Assembly (NCBI RefSeq): GCF_003206495.1
Contig: NZ_NKUF01000008.1
Span: 43,258-107,257 of the forward strand
DNA from: Gluconacetobacter entanii
Lineage (GTDB): Bacteria > Pseudomonadota > Alphaproteobacteria > Acetobacterales > Acetobacteraceae
Reading direction: 5' to 3'
DNA: 64,000 nucleotides
Every line of letters begins with the position of its first letter. Position 1 is the stretch's first letter. This document shows positions 20,785 to 29,859 of the stretch, in pieces. The notes beneath the pieces were generated by a model. That model did no database searches. It was not told the origin of the DNA and worked only from the letters and a program-made list of their open reading frames with translations. Both the position numbers and the translations under genes were made by a program.

Positions 20785-22623
20785 TCAGTCCTGGGCCACC
20801 TGCGCCTTTGCGTTCTCCTCCGCCTGCGCGGCCCACATCCCGGCGTACAGCCCCCCACGTTCGAGCAGCGTGCGGTGGTCGCCACGTTCGCGGATCACCC
20901 CCTTTTCCATCACGAGGATTTCATCCGCGTCGATCACGGTCGACAGCCTGTGGGCGATGATGATGGTGGTCCGGTGCGCGGCCACCGTGCGCAGGGCGGA
21001 CTGGATTTCATGTTCGGTGCGCGTATCCAGCGCACTTGTCGCCTCGTCCAGCAGCAGGATGCGCGGGTTCTTCAGGATGGTGCGCGCGATCGCCACGCGC
21101 TGCTTTTCCCCGCCCGACAGCTTCAGCCCGCGTTCGCCCACGCGCGTGGCATAGCCATCGGGCAGCGAGGCGATGAAGTCATGGATCCGCGCCAGTCGCG
21201 CCGCCTGCTCCACCTGCGCCTGTGTCGCGCCAAGGCAGCCATAGGCGATGTTGTAGCCGATGGTGTCGTTGAACAGGATGGTATCCTGCGGCACGACGCC
21301 GATGGCCGCGCGCAGGGCCGATTGCGCATAGTCGCGGATGTCGTGGCCATCGACCTCGATCGACCCCGCATCCACGTCGTAGAAGCGGAACAGCAGCCTG
21401 CTGATGGTGGACTTGCCCGCCCCCGTCGGCCCGACGATGGCGACACGGCTGCCCGCGCGGACGTGGAAGCTGACATCATGCAGGATCTCGCGCCCCGGCC
21501 GGTAGCCAAAGCGCACATGGCGGAAGCGGACATCGGCGGCCGGGGCCTCGTCAAGGCGTGCGGGCAGCGTCAGCGCGCCGGTACGGTCCACCACGTCGGA
21601 ACGCTCATCAAGCAGCGCGAACATGTGTTCAAGGTCCACCAGCGAATTGCGCAGGGAGGAATAGACGCTGCCCAGGAAGTTCAGCGGCAGGTAAAGTTGC
21701 ATCAGGTAGGTGTTGACCAGCACGAAATGCCCGACGCTCAGCCGCCCGGCCTCCACGTCGCGCGCGGCCATCAGCATGACCGCGATCAGGGCCACGGCGA
21801 TGATCGCCGCCTGCCCGAAATTCAGCCCGTTGAGCGAAAGCTGCGTGCGGATCGCCGCCTTTTCATACCGGTCCTGCGCATCCTCGTACCGGTCGCGCTC
21901 ATGCGCCTCGTTGCCGAAATACTTGACCGTCTCGTAATTGAGCAGGCTGTCGAGCGCCTTCCAGCTTGCCTCGCTGTTGATCTCGTTCATGCGGCGGCGC
22001 AGCCCGATCCGCCATGAGGTGAACGATACCGTAAAGCCGACATACGCCGCGACCGCCACCAGCATGATGATGGCATAGCGCCAGTCGAACAGCCGCCAGA
22101 TGACGATGATGACCATCAGCGCCTCGATCAGGGTCGGCACCACGTTGAACACGCCCACGCGCAGCAGCGTCTCGATCGCCTCCGTCCCGCGCGCGATGGC
22201 ACGAGTGACGCTGCCGGACTGCCGGTTGAGGTGAAAGCGCAGCGAAAGCTGGTGCATGTGCTCGAAACTGCGGATGGCGGCGACGCGGCTGATGCGAAAG
22301 CGCAGCGGCGCGAACAGCGCGTCACGCAGTTCGCCAAGCCCCGCGGCCAGCATGCGCAGCCCCCCATACGCCACGACCAGCAGCAGCGGCAGCATCCCCG
22401 CCGACGGCCCCGGATGCAGTGCGTCGATCACCCGGCTGTAGAGGTAGGGCACGCAGATCGTGGCCACCTTCGCCAGCACCAGAAGCACGCACACCCCCAC
22501 CACCCGCAGGCGCACGCCAAGGTCATGCGGCGGCCACAGGTACGGCAGCAGGGCATGCAGGGTCTTGATGGCCGAGGTTTCGGTATCGGGCGCGCGGCGG
22601 TCGGTGGCACGGGATGCAGTCAT
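20785..22623 (-). CDS. Atm1-type ABC exporter (fused permease/ATPase)
   Basis: A 612-aa half transporter. The N-terminal six-helix membrane domain (about 35-330) contains NYETVKYFGNEAHE, the signature of Atm1/HMT1 exporters of glutathione-linked sulfur or metal species. The ATPase domain has GPTGAGKSTISRLLFRFYD (Walker A), LSGGEKQRVAIARTIL (signature) and ILLLDEATSALD (Walker B), with a switch His in IIIAHRLST. By family it exports a glutathione polysulfide or Fe-S related compound, or metal-glutathione complexes. A SUF operon 9 kb away is consistent with the first role but is not proof. The first 25 residues are a polar extension. Confidence 0.9.
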   Translation of the reverse strand: MTASRATDRRAPDTETSAIKTLHALLPYLWPPHDLGVRLRVVGVCVLLVLAKVATICVPYLYSRVIDALHPGPSAGMLPLLLVVAYGGLRMLAAGLGELRDALFAPLRFRISRVAAIRSFEHMHQLSLRFHLNRQSGSVTRAIARGTEAIETLLRVGVFNVVPTLIEALMVIIVIWRLFDWRYAIIMLVAVAAYVGFTVSFTSWRIGLRRRMNEINSEASWKALDSLLNYETVKYFGNEAHERDRYEDAQDRYEKAAIRTQLSLNGLNFGQAAIIAVALIAVMLMAARDVEAGRLSVGHFVLVNTYLMQLYLPLNFLGSVYSSLRNSLVDLEHMFALLDERSDVVDRTGALTLPARLDEAPAADVRFRHVRFGYRPGREILHDVSFHVRAGSRVAIVGPTGAGKSTISRLLFRFYDVDAGSIEVDGHDIRDYAQSALRAAIGVVPQDTILFNDTIGYNIAYGCLGATQAQVEQAARLARIHDFIASLPDGYATRVGERGLKLSGGEKQRVAIARTILKNPRILLLDEATSALDTRTEHEIQSALRTVAAHRTTIIIAHRLSTVIDADEILVMEKGVIRERGDHRTLLERGGLYAGMWAAQAEENAKAQVAQD

Positions 22624-22775
22624 GCCTTCGGATGTGACATGCCCCCACCGATTTGCAAGCCATATTCCACACCGGTTCCGTAGCCACCGGACAGGTGCTG
22701 CGGCCTGAGCAAAGGATTGTCAGCCCCCGGAGCAGCCGTTATGGCAACGGAGCCCCAATATGAAGTGATGGTTCC

Positions 22776-23642
22776 ATGTCCACCGACCTGAATCCCTTTT
22801 TCCGCCATATCGCCGCCTGCAACACCGCGACCCTGCCGGGGCGGCGGCTGGCGTTCCACCTTGGCGCGACGCCTGCCGGATGGGTCACGCCCGAACTGCT
22901 GCCCGTCCTGCTGGAACATGGCATGACCCATGCGGATGGCGTGGTGACGCTGTCCGATCCGTCACGGCTGGAACGGATTGCCGAGGACATGGCAAGGCAG
23001 GGCGTCTACCGCTCCCACCATGAACTGTTCGATGTGCGCACGGATGTCGATGCCCCACCGGTCGCGCGGATCGACCGCGGCGCGCTGCCGCTGTTCGGGC
23101 TGATGGCGCAGGGCGTGCACCTCAACGGGCTGGTGCGGCGCGCGGACGGGCTGCACCTGTGGATCGCGCGCCGGTCGATGACGAAGCGGCTTGACCCCGG
23201 CAAGCTCGACCACCTTGTGGCGGGCGGGATCCCGGCGGGACATACCCCTGCCGAGGCACTGCTGAAGGAAGCGGCGGAGGAAGCCAGCCTGCCGGCCAGC
23301 CTGCTGGCGCACGCAACGCCCACGGTGAACATACGTTACGCCCTTGACCGGCCGGAGGGGCTGCGCCGCGACATCCTGCACTGTTTCGAGATCGTCCTGC
23401 CCGAGGATTTCATCCCCCGCCCCGCCGATGGGGAAGTGGAGGAATTCTCCCTCATTCCCCTGACCGAGGCCTTCCGGCTGGTGCGCGACACCGACGCCTT
23501 CAAATTCAACGTCAACCTTGTCCTGATCGACCTGTTCCTGCGCACGGGCCTGATCGACGCGACCTCGCCAGAGGGGCAGCGCCTGCGCGCGGGGCTTGAT
23601 GGCTGGCGGTTCTTCGCCCCTGCCACCCCGGCGCAGGCCTGA
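22776..23642 (+). CDS. DUF4743/Nudix hydrolase (NUDT20/24-like, thiamine-diphosphate type)
   Basis: A 288-aa protein with an N-terminal DUF4743 region (to about 120) and a Nudix domain. The modified Nudix box reads AGGIPAGHTPAEALLKEAAE followed by E, retaining the catalytic E-A-A-E-E helix but with H and K at positions usually E and R. DKLDHLVAGG-type context and KFNVNLVLIDLFLRTGLI near the C-terminus match the plant/yeast NUDT24/Tnr3 subfamily, whose members hydrolyse thiamine diphosphate and its damaged forms. Substrate is inferred from that subfamily. It is divergent from the exporter gene. Confidence 0.85.
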   Translation: MSTDLNPFFRHIAACNTATLPGRRLAFHLGATPAGWVTPELLPVLLEHGMTHADGVVTLSDPSRLERIAEDMARQGVYRSHHELFDVRTDVDAPPVARIDRGALPLFGLMAQGVHLNGLVRRADGLHLWIARRSMTKRLDPGKLDHLVAGGIPAGHTPAEALLKEAAEEASLPASLLAHATPTVNIRYALDRPEGLRRDILHCFEIVLPEDFIPRPADGEVEEFSLIPLTEAFRLVRDTDAFKFNVNLVLIDLFLRTGLIDATSPEGQRLRAGLDGWRFFAPATPAQA

Positions 23643-23776
23643 TGGCGGCCCGGGCGGCAGGACGCTGTCGCCCGCATCGCCACTGACTGCCATTCGTTAT
23701 TGCCATTTCGCGCGGGACATGCCGCCATGGCGGACAACCCGCCGGGGCCGTCCCCCGCCACCGACATGAAGGACCG

Positions 23777-25864
23777 ATGCCCATGACCCGGCCGCTGCCC
23801 CAGCCCCCCGTCGCGCGCAGGATCCCCAACCGCATAGAGCAGCTTGGCCGCGTGCGGCATGACGAATATGCGTGGATGAAGGACGAGAACTGGCAGGAGG
23901 TCCTGCGCGACCCCGCCCTGCTGCGCGAGGACATCGCGACCCACCTGCGGGCGGAAAACACCTACACCGCCGAAATCCTGTCCGGCACGCAGGACCTGCA
24001 GGCCACCCTGGTCGCGGAAATGAAGGGGCGGATGCAGGAAGTGGAATCCTATCCCCCCCTGCCGCACGGGCCATGGTCCTATTACACACGCTATGACGGG
24101 GGCGCGCAGTATCCCGTTTATGCCCGCCACCGCGCCGATGCGCCGCAGGACGAGCAGGTACTGCTCGACATGAACGCCCGCGCCGCCACGCACGACTATT
24201 TCGCCGTCGCCACCGCAGCCCACAGCCCGGATCACAGGCTTTTCGCCTATGCCGAGGATACGCAGGGGTCGGAGATCTATCGCGTGCGGGTCAATGACAT
24301 CGCAACCGGCGAACCTCTTGGCCCGCCAATCGACAATTGCAGCGGCGCGTTCACCTTCGCCCCCGACAGCCGCCACCTGTTCTGGATCTGGCGCGACGAC
24401 CATGGCCGCCCCGCCCGCGTCTATCGCCGAAAGGTCGGTGGCGATACCGATATCCTCGTCTATGAGGAAAAGGACGCGGGTTTCTTTGTCGGGGTGGAGG
24501 CCACGCGATCGGGCCAGTGGATCATCATCACGGCGGGCAACCATGATACGTCCGAATCCTGGCTGATCCCGGCCGCCACCCCCGATGCCGCCCCGGCCTG
24601 TGTGGAGGCGCGCAGCACTGGCGTGATGTACACGCTGCATCACTGGGGCACGGATTTCGTCGTGCTGACCAATGCCGGTGGCGCAGTGGATTTCACGCTG
24701 AAACTCGCCCCGCAGGATGCCCCCGCACGCGCGAACTGGCGCGAACTGGTGGCGCATGAACCCGGCCGCTACATCACCGAATGCCAGACCTTCGCCGACT
24801 GGCTGGTCTGGCGCGAACGCCACAACGCCAACTGCCGCATCATCATGCAGTCCCGCAGCGGGGAGCGCCATGCCCTCGCCCCGCGGGAGGCCGCCTATGA
24901 CCTTTCCCTTTCGGGCGGGTATGAATATGACACGGTGGAACTGCGCTACATCTACCAGTCGCCCACAACGCCGCGGCAGTGGTTCGCCTATGACATGGCG
25001 CGGCGCACGCATACCCTGCTCAAGCAGCAGGATGTCCCCTCCGGCCATGACCCGGCCCACTATCGCTGCTGGCGGCTGATGGCCCGCGCGTCCGACGGGC
25101 AGGAGGTGCCCGTTACCGTGCTGGGCCGCCATGACGCGCCGTGCGATGGTTCCGCGCCGCTGCTGCTGTATGGGTATGGCTCCTACGGGCATGCGATCGA
25201 GCCTGATTTCTCCACCCGCGTGCTCAGCCTTGTGGACCGGGGCTGGTTTTACGCCATCGCCCATGTGCGTGGCGGTTCGGAAAAGGGCTGGAACTGGTTC
25301 CTTGGCGGGCGCGGCAAAAACAAGCCCAACAGCTTCACCGATTTCATCGCCTGCGCCGAACATCTGGTTGCGCAGGGATTCGGCACGGCGGGACGAATCG
25401 TGGCCGACGGACGCTCTGCCGGGGGGATGGTCATGGGGGCGATCGCGAACATGCGGCCGGACCTGTTTGCCGGGATCGTCGCGGTCGTGCCGTTCGTCGA
25501 TGAACTCAACACCATGTCGGATGCCTCCCTGCCGCTGACGCCGCCGGAATGGCCCGAATGGGGCAACCCGCTGGAGGACGTGGCGGCCTACGACCTGATC
25601 GAAAGCTATGCCGCCTATGAACAGGTGCGGCCGCGCGCCTATCCCGCCATCCTGGCGATGGGGGGGTTGACGGACCCGCGCGTGACCTACTGGGAGCCCG
25701 CGAAATGGGTGGCGCGACTGCGTGAAAACACGCTGTCCTCGCGCCCGGTCATGTTACGCACCAATATGGAGGCGGGACATCGGGGGGCGACGGGTCGTTT
25801 CGATTCCCTGCGCGATGCGGCCCTGATACATGCCTTTGCCATCTGGGCCGTTGAAACCGCCTGA
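23777..25864 (+). CDS. ptrB: oligopeptidase B (S9 prolyl oligopeptidase family)
   Basis: Cytosolic serine peptidase that cleaves short peptides after Arg/Lys. The 695-aa protein has an N-terminal beta-propeller to about 420 and a C-terminal alpha/beta-hydrolase domain. Active-site serine S547 lies in GRSAGGMVMGA and histidine H668 in EAGHRGATGRF. The Asp lies in the GGLTDPRV region. HVRGGSEKGWNWFLGGRGKNK is typical of oligopeptidase B. GGACCG precedes the ATG at 23777. No signal peptide is present, so it is cytosolic. Confidence 0.93.
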   Translation: MPMTRPLPQPPVARRIPNRIEQLGRVRHDEYAWMKDENWQEVLRDPALLREDIATHLRAENTYTAEILSGTQDLQATLVAEMKGRMQEVESYPPLPHGPWSYYTRYDGGAQYPVYARHRADAPQDEQVLLDMNARAATHDYFAVATAAHSPDHRLFAYAEDTQGSEIYRVRVNDIATGEPLGPPIDNCSGAFTFAPDSRHLFWIWRDDHGRPARVYRRKVGGDTDILVYEEKDAGFFVGVEATRSGQWIIITAGNHDTSESWLIPAATPDAAPACVEARSTGVMYTLHHWGTDFVVLTNAGGAVDFTLKLAPQDAPARANWRELVAHEPGRYITECQTFADWLVWRERHNANCRIIMQSRSGERHALAPREAAYDLSLSGGYEYDTVELRYIYQSPTTPRQWFAYDMARRTHTLLKQQDVPSGHDPAHYRCWRLMARASDGQEVPVTVLGRHDAPCDGSAPLLLYGYGSYGHAIEPDFSTRVLSLVDRGWFYAIAHVRGGSEKGWNWFLGGRGKNKPNSFTDFIACAEHLVAQGFGTAGRIVADGRSAGGMVMGAIANMRPDLFAGIVAVVPFVDELNTMSDASLPLTPPEWPEWGNPLEDVAAYDLIESYAAYEQVRPRAYPAILAMGGLTDPRVTYWEPAKWVARLRENTLSSRPVMLRTNMEAGHRGATGRFDSLRDAALIHAFAIWAVETA

Positions 25865-25924
25865 CCCCGTTCCACCGCACCACCGCCCGGTCCCGTCCGG
25901 GCGCGTCCCATCACAAGGATGACC

Positions 25925-27064
25925 ATGCCGGACCACAAGAACGCTGGCGCCGAGTCCCATGTCCCGGAACCCGGTCTTGACGAAAACAGACAGTCGCTGC
26001 GGACATTCCGCTCCTTTCGGGAGAAGCAGCGCACGCAGCGGATCGCACGCGGCCTGCTGGCGCTGTTTTTTGTCGCAATGGCGTTGTATACGGTCCGTGG
26101 CTTCCTGCCGTCGCTGATCTGGGGCGGCATCTTCGCCATCGCGTCATGGCCGCTCTATGTCCGGGCGCGCACGCGCTGGCATGCCGCGACACACCAGTTG
26201 CTGCTGCCTGCGGCCTTCACACTCGGGATCGCGCTGATCTTCCTTGTGCCCGTCACCCTGTTCGGGCTGGAGGCCGCACGCGATGCCGAAGGGGTGCTGC
26301 ACCTGCTGAACAACGCGCGGCAGTCGGGCATGCCGGTGCCGCAATGGATCGATCACCTGCCGCTTGGCGCGCAGACCCTGCGGGCATGGTGGGAAAGCCA
26401 CCTGCAGAACCCCGATGATTTTTCCGCCCTGCTGGGGTCATTGCGCATCGGGCAGAGCGTGAAGATGACGCAGCAGGTGGGCAGCCAGTTGGCGCACCGT
26501 GGCATCCTGTTCATCTTTTCCATCCTGACACTGTTCTTCCTGCTCAAGGACGGGGACAGCGTCATCCGCCAGTGCCTGGTCGTGTCACGCCGCGCCTTTG
26601 GCAAGCGGGGGGAGCGGATCGCGCTGCAGATCATCGCCTCCATCCACGGCACGGTCGCGGGACTGGTGCTGGTGGGCATGGGTGAAGGCGTGGTGATGGG
26701 GGTTGCCTACCTGATCGCGGGTGCGCCCCATGCGTTCCTGTTCGGGGTCGTGACGGCCGTGGCCGCCATGATCCCGTTCTGCGCCATGATCGCGATTGGC
26801 ATCGTGGCCACCCTGCTGCTGATCAAGGGCAGCGCGGTGATCGCCATTGTCATCATGCTGGTCGGACTGGCGGTGATCTTCCTCGCCGATCATCTCGTGC
26901 GTCCGGCCCTGATCGGCGGGTCAACGCAACTGCCATTCCTATGGGTGCTGACGGGGATCCTGGGCGGGGCGGAAAGCTGGAACCTGCTGGGCCTGTTCAT
27001 GGGGCCGGCCATCATGGCCGTGCTGCACATGCTATGGCGCAACTGGACGCGCGTGCGCGACTAA
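25925..27064 (+). CDS. AI-2E family (PerM/YdiK-like) membrane transporter
   Basis: A 379-aa protein with about eight membrane segments: a pair at about 42-80, one at about 95-118, then a soluble segment (about 120-195), then the C-terminal bundle from about 198. The block AGAPHAFLFGVVTAVAAMIP and the ending WVLTGILGGAESWNLLGLFM fit the AI-2E/UPF0118 family. Members export small molecules or ions; substrate is unknown. AAGGA lies 6 bases before the ATG at 25925; an ATG two codons earlier at 25919 is too close to it. Confidence 0.88.
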   Translation: MPDHKNAGAESHVPEPGLDENRQSLRTFRSFREKQRTQRIARGLLALFFVAMALYTVRGFLPSLIWGGIFAIASWPLYVRARTRWHAATHQLLLPAAFTLGIALIFLVPVTLFGLEAARDAEGVLHLLNNARQSGMPVPQWIDHLPLGAQTLRAWWESHLQNPDDFSALLGSLRIGQSVKMTQQVGSQLAHRGILFIFSILTLFFLLKDGDSVIRQCLVVSRRAFGKRGERIALQIIASIHGTVAGLVLVGMGEGVVMGVAYLIAGAPHAFLFGVVTAVAAMIPFCAMIAIGIVATLLLIKGSAVIAIVIMLVGLAVIFLADHLVRPALIGGSTQLPFLWVLTGILGGAESWNLLGLFMGPAIMAVLHMLWRNWTRVRD

Positions 27065-27088
27065 GGGACCGTCTGGAGGCCGCCTGCC

Positions 27089-27126
27089 GGCCTGAAAGAC
27101 GGCATTTTCCAAGGCGTTTTCAGGCC
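27089..27126 (+). terminator. hairpin after the AI-2E gene
   Basis: GGCCTGAAA (27089-27097) and TTTCAGGCC (27118-27126) are perfect 9-bp arms with a 20-nt loop, 25 bases past the stop. No T-tract follows directly. The rest of the gap to the tRNA shows nothing clear. Confidence 0.4.
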
Positions 27127-27252
27127 AAGGGGCCTCACCAAACACGTCCTTATGCCTTGGGGACTGCCCCCTGCACGCACGGACGCGCATGCCCCGGTCA
27201 GGGGCACAGGAAATTTTCATATTTCAGGGAGTTTTTATCGCAGACAGGGATA

Positions 27253-27326
27253 TCGGGCAGGCGGGATTCGAACCCACGACCCCCAGTCCCCCAGACTGAT
27301 GCGCTACCAGGCTGCGCTACTGCCCG
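27253..27326 (-). tRNA. tRNA-Pro (anticodon GGG)
   Basis: A 74-nt cloverleaf on the minus strand with acceptor CGGGCAG/CTGCCCG and discriminator A. The anticodon stem TCAGT/ACTGG surrounds the loop CTGGGGG, giving GGG, which reads CCC/CCU proline codons. The T arm is GGGTTCGAATCCC. The 3' CCA is not encoded (TAT follows), unlike the tRNA-Leu at the window start. Confidence 0.95.
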
Positions 27327-27410
27327 CCTTTCTGCGATGACGCATCGTGTAGCAGGCCCGCCCGGTGCCCGCAAGTCATCTTCTTCATTCAATTGCAAAA
27401 ATAGGGACAT

Positions 27411-27450
27411 AAAAAACGAAGGGGCAGGAACACGCGGTCCCTGCCCCTTC
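27411..27450 (-). terminator. terminator of the rpmF-merR cluster
   Basis: On the minus strand GAAGGGGCAGG and CCTGCCCCTTC form a perfect 11-bp stem followed by GTTTTTT. It starts 26 bases past the merR stop. Confidence 0.9.
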
Positions 27451-27475
27451 CGATCCCTTGCGACAGGACCAATCC

Positions 27476-28390
27476 TCAGACCGGCACCATCTCCCGCAGG
27501 GCCTCAAGTTCAACGAGCACGCCGCGCAGATGATCGCGCAGCACCACATTTTCAGCCCGCAGGCGCTCAAGCTCCAGCATGACAAGCTGTTCGAGCGGCG
27601 GTTCCTCCTCCTCGGCCCCATCCGCCTGTGCAGCCACCTGTGGCGCCGCATCCGGCACGGCATCCGCAGGGGTGCCATCTTCCTCCACAGATTCCGTGGC
27701 ATCGCTGCCTTCTGGGGCGGCGGCAGATGACGCGGATGCAGCCTCAAACTGCGACGGCAGGGTGGCGGGCGCCTCCCCTTCCGGGGAACTCGCGACCGGC
27801 GGGGCTGGCACTTCCGGGGCTGCGGCTTCGGGAGCAACATCCTCAACCGTGACGGCAACAGGCGCAGGGCCTGCGGCAGGGGCCGACATGTCTTCCTGCT
27901 CCGCCTGCGCCTTTTCTTCCGACGCAGGAGGCGTGGCAGGAGGTGCTGCACTCACCTGCTGGTGGATGACGGTGACGGTCTCGATTTCCTCGACCTGCAC
28001 ATCCGTGATCTCCACGACCGAAGGGCGCGCGGCAGGGCCGGGCTCCGCCACCTGTGGCGTGACGGCAGGCGTAGTGGCCTCACCGGCAATGTCGCGTGTC
28101 CCCGGCATCCCGGCAAGGATACGCTGCACCTCTCCAAGCGAGAGATGGCGGACATACAGCATGTCGGAAATACGACGCAGCAACTGGACATCATCGGGCC
28201 GGTAAAGACGCCGACCGCTTGGCCCACGGATGGGCTGCAACTGGGGAAAACGGTTTTCCCATGTCCGCAGCACATGCTGGGCAATACCAAGCTGCCGCGC
28301 GACCTCATAGATCGGCAGGGCATCATCGGTTGATGCCGGTGTGGCGGTGGCGGCGTTTACGACGCCCGGCGCGGGGTCATGGACATTCAT
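27476..28390 (-). CDS. MerR-family regulator with long low-complexity tail
   Basis: A 304-aa protein. An N-terminal MerR winged helix lies at about 26-95 ([20 protein letters not shown], then [16 protein letters not shown] and SLGEVQRIL). From about 105 to 255 the chain is almost entirely Ala/Pro/Glu/Val with no cysteines for metal binding. The last 40 residues have regular leucines ([20 protein letters not shown]) and probably form a dimerising coiled coil. It overlaps ihfA by 4 bases (ATGA). This ihfA-merR pairing is widespread in proteobacteria; the regulated genes are not known. Confidence 0.88.
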   Translation of the reverse strand: MNVHDPAPGVVNAATATPASTDDALPIYEVARQLGIAQHVLRTWENRFPQLQPIRGPSGRRLYRPDDVQLLRRISDMLYVRHLSLGEVQRILAGMPGTRDIAGEATTPAVTPQVAEPGPAARPSVVEITDVQVEEIETVTVIHQQVSAAPPATPPASEEKAQAEQEDMSAPAAGPAPVAVTVEDVAPEAAAPEVPAPPVASSPEGEAPATLPSQFEAASASSAAAPEGSDATESVEEDGTPADAVPDAAPQVAAQADGAEEEEPPLEQLVMLELERLRAENVVLRDHLRGVLVELEALREMVPV

Positions 28391-28704
28391 TCGTCGTCCT
28401 CTGCATTCATATGTCCGGCATTACCGTTCACATTCGCCCGCAGAAGCTGGCTGGGCCGGAAGACCAGGACGGAACGCGGCAGGATCGGAACCTCAACCCC
28501 CGTCTTGGGGTTGCGTCCCGTGCGTCGCCCCTTCCTGCGGACGGAAAACGTACCGAATCCGCTGATCTTTACGGTGTCCCCGGCTTCGAGTGCATGGGCC
28601 ACTTTTTCCAGGACGTGTTCAAGGATGTCGGCGGACTCATGACGGGAAAGTCCAACCTGACTGTAGATTTGTTCTGCCAGAGTGGCGCGGGTCACTGTGC
28701 TCAT
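28387..28704 (-). CDS. ihfA: integration host factor alpha subunit
   Basis: HU/IHF-fold DNA-bending protein, 105 aa. [20 protein letters not shown] begins the family fold, [20 protein letters not shown] contains the conserved GFGTF and the arm, and [12 protein letters not shown] carries the DNA-intercalating proline. It acts with IHF-beta in recombination, replication and promoter architecture. Position after fabH and before merR supports IhfA rather than HU. Confidence 0.95.
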   Translation of the reverse strand: MSTVTRATLAEQIYSQVGLSRHESADILEHVLEKVAHALEAGDTVKISGFGTFSVRRKGRRTGRNPKTGVEVPILPRSVLVFRPSQLLRANVNGNAGHMNAEDDE

Positions 28705-28804
28705 GCAGCAACGTTATGCATGCCATCCGTCAGCGTCAATTCAATGTGCTGACAGGTGTGTTTTTTTCTTGCCCCCGCAGCCGGATACGGCCCCGACGCG
28801 ACGC

Positions 28805-29776
28805 CTATATCCGCGCCAGCGCCGCCCCCCAGGTCAATCCGCCGCCCAGCGCCTCCATCAGCACGAGGTCACCGCTGCGAATCCGGCCGTCACGCACCGC
28901 TTCGTTCAGCGCCAGCGGAATCGAGGCGGCGGACGTATTGGCATGGCGGTCCACCGTGATGACCACCCGTTCGGGCGGCAGGTGCAGCTTTCGCGCGACA
29001 CCATCAATGATCCGCAGGTTCGCCTGATGCGGCACAAGCCAGGCCACATCTTCATATTTCAGGCCGTTGGCCGCCAGCACCTCATCCACCGAGGAGGACA
29101 GCTTGGCCACGGCATGACGGAAGACATCGCGCCCCTGCATCTTCAGGTAGGCGCTTTTGTCCTTCTGCCCAATCGCGCCATCCACATACAGTAGGTCGCC
29201 ATAACGCCCGTCGGAATGCAGGTGGGTGGACAGGATCCCCTGCTCCCCCTCTTCCTCCGTCGCCTGCAGGAAGACCGCGCCCGCCCCGTCGCCGAACAGG
29301 ACGAAGGTGGAGCGGTCGTCCGGATCAAGAATGCGTGAATAGACCTCGCTGCCGATCACCAGCGCGGAACGGGCCTGCCCGCTGCGGATCAGCGCATCGG
29401 CGGTGGACAGGGCGAAAATGAACCCCGAGCATGCCGCCGCGACGTCAAAGCCAAAGCCGGTGGTGATGCCAAGTTCCCCCTGCACCCGCACGGCGGTGGA
29501 GGGAAAGGCCTGGTCCGGCGTGCTGGTGGCGACGATGATGGCATCGACATCATCGGGCGAGGCACTGGCGTATTCAAGGGCCTGCCTGCCGGCATGGGCC
29601 GCCATGCTGACGGCCGTATCCTCCGGCCCGGCGCGATGGCGCTGCGCGATGCCGGTGCGGGCGCGTATCCACTCGTCAGAGGTTTCCAGCCCACTGGTGG
29701 CCAGTTCATCGTTGGTCACGATTCTGTCCGGCAGGTAGCCGCCAAAACCCTTCAGCAGCGAGCGTCTCGCCTTCAT
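28805..29776 (-). CDS. fabH: 3-oxoacyl-ACP synthase III
   Basis: Starts fatty acid synthesis by condensing acetyl-CoA with malonyl-ACP. The 323-aa protein has the catalytic triad as C116 in AAACSGFIFA, His in VPHQANLRIID and Asn in ANTSAASIPLAL. GGGLTWGAALARI ends it. It lies 83 bases after plsX in the conserved rpmF-plsX-fabH order that ties lipid synthesis to growth. Confidence 0.97.
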   Translation of the reverse strand: MKARRSLLKGFGGYLPDRIVTNDELATSGLETSDEWIRARTGIAQRHRAGPEDTAVSMAAHAGRQALEYASASPDDVDAIIVATSTPDQAFPSTAVRVQGELGITTGFGFDVAAACSGFIFALSTADALIRSGQARSALVIGSEVYSRILDPDDRSTFVLFGDGAGAVFLQATEEEGEQGILSTHLHSDGRYGDLLYVDGAIGQKDKSAYLKMQGRDVFRHAVAKLSSSVDEVLAANGLKYEDVAWLVPHQANLRIIDGVARKLHLPPERVVITVDRHANTSAASIPLALNEAVRDGRIRSGDLVLMEALGGGLTWGAALARI

Positions 29777-29859
29777 GCGTGTCTGTCCAAACCTGTTGGG
29801 GCGGGGTCATGCACGTCGCGCCCTGCGGGTGCGCATGTCCCCTTGCCCACGGCAGCGAC

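Noticed and set aside
23336..25363. 675-codon open frame antisense to oligopeptidase B
   Set aside because: The sense frame has an intact catalytic triad; the antisense translation is composition-driven.
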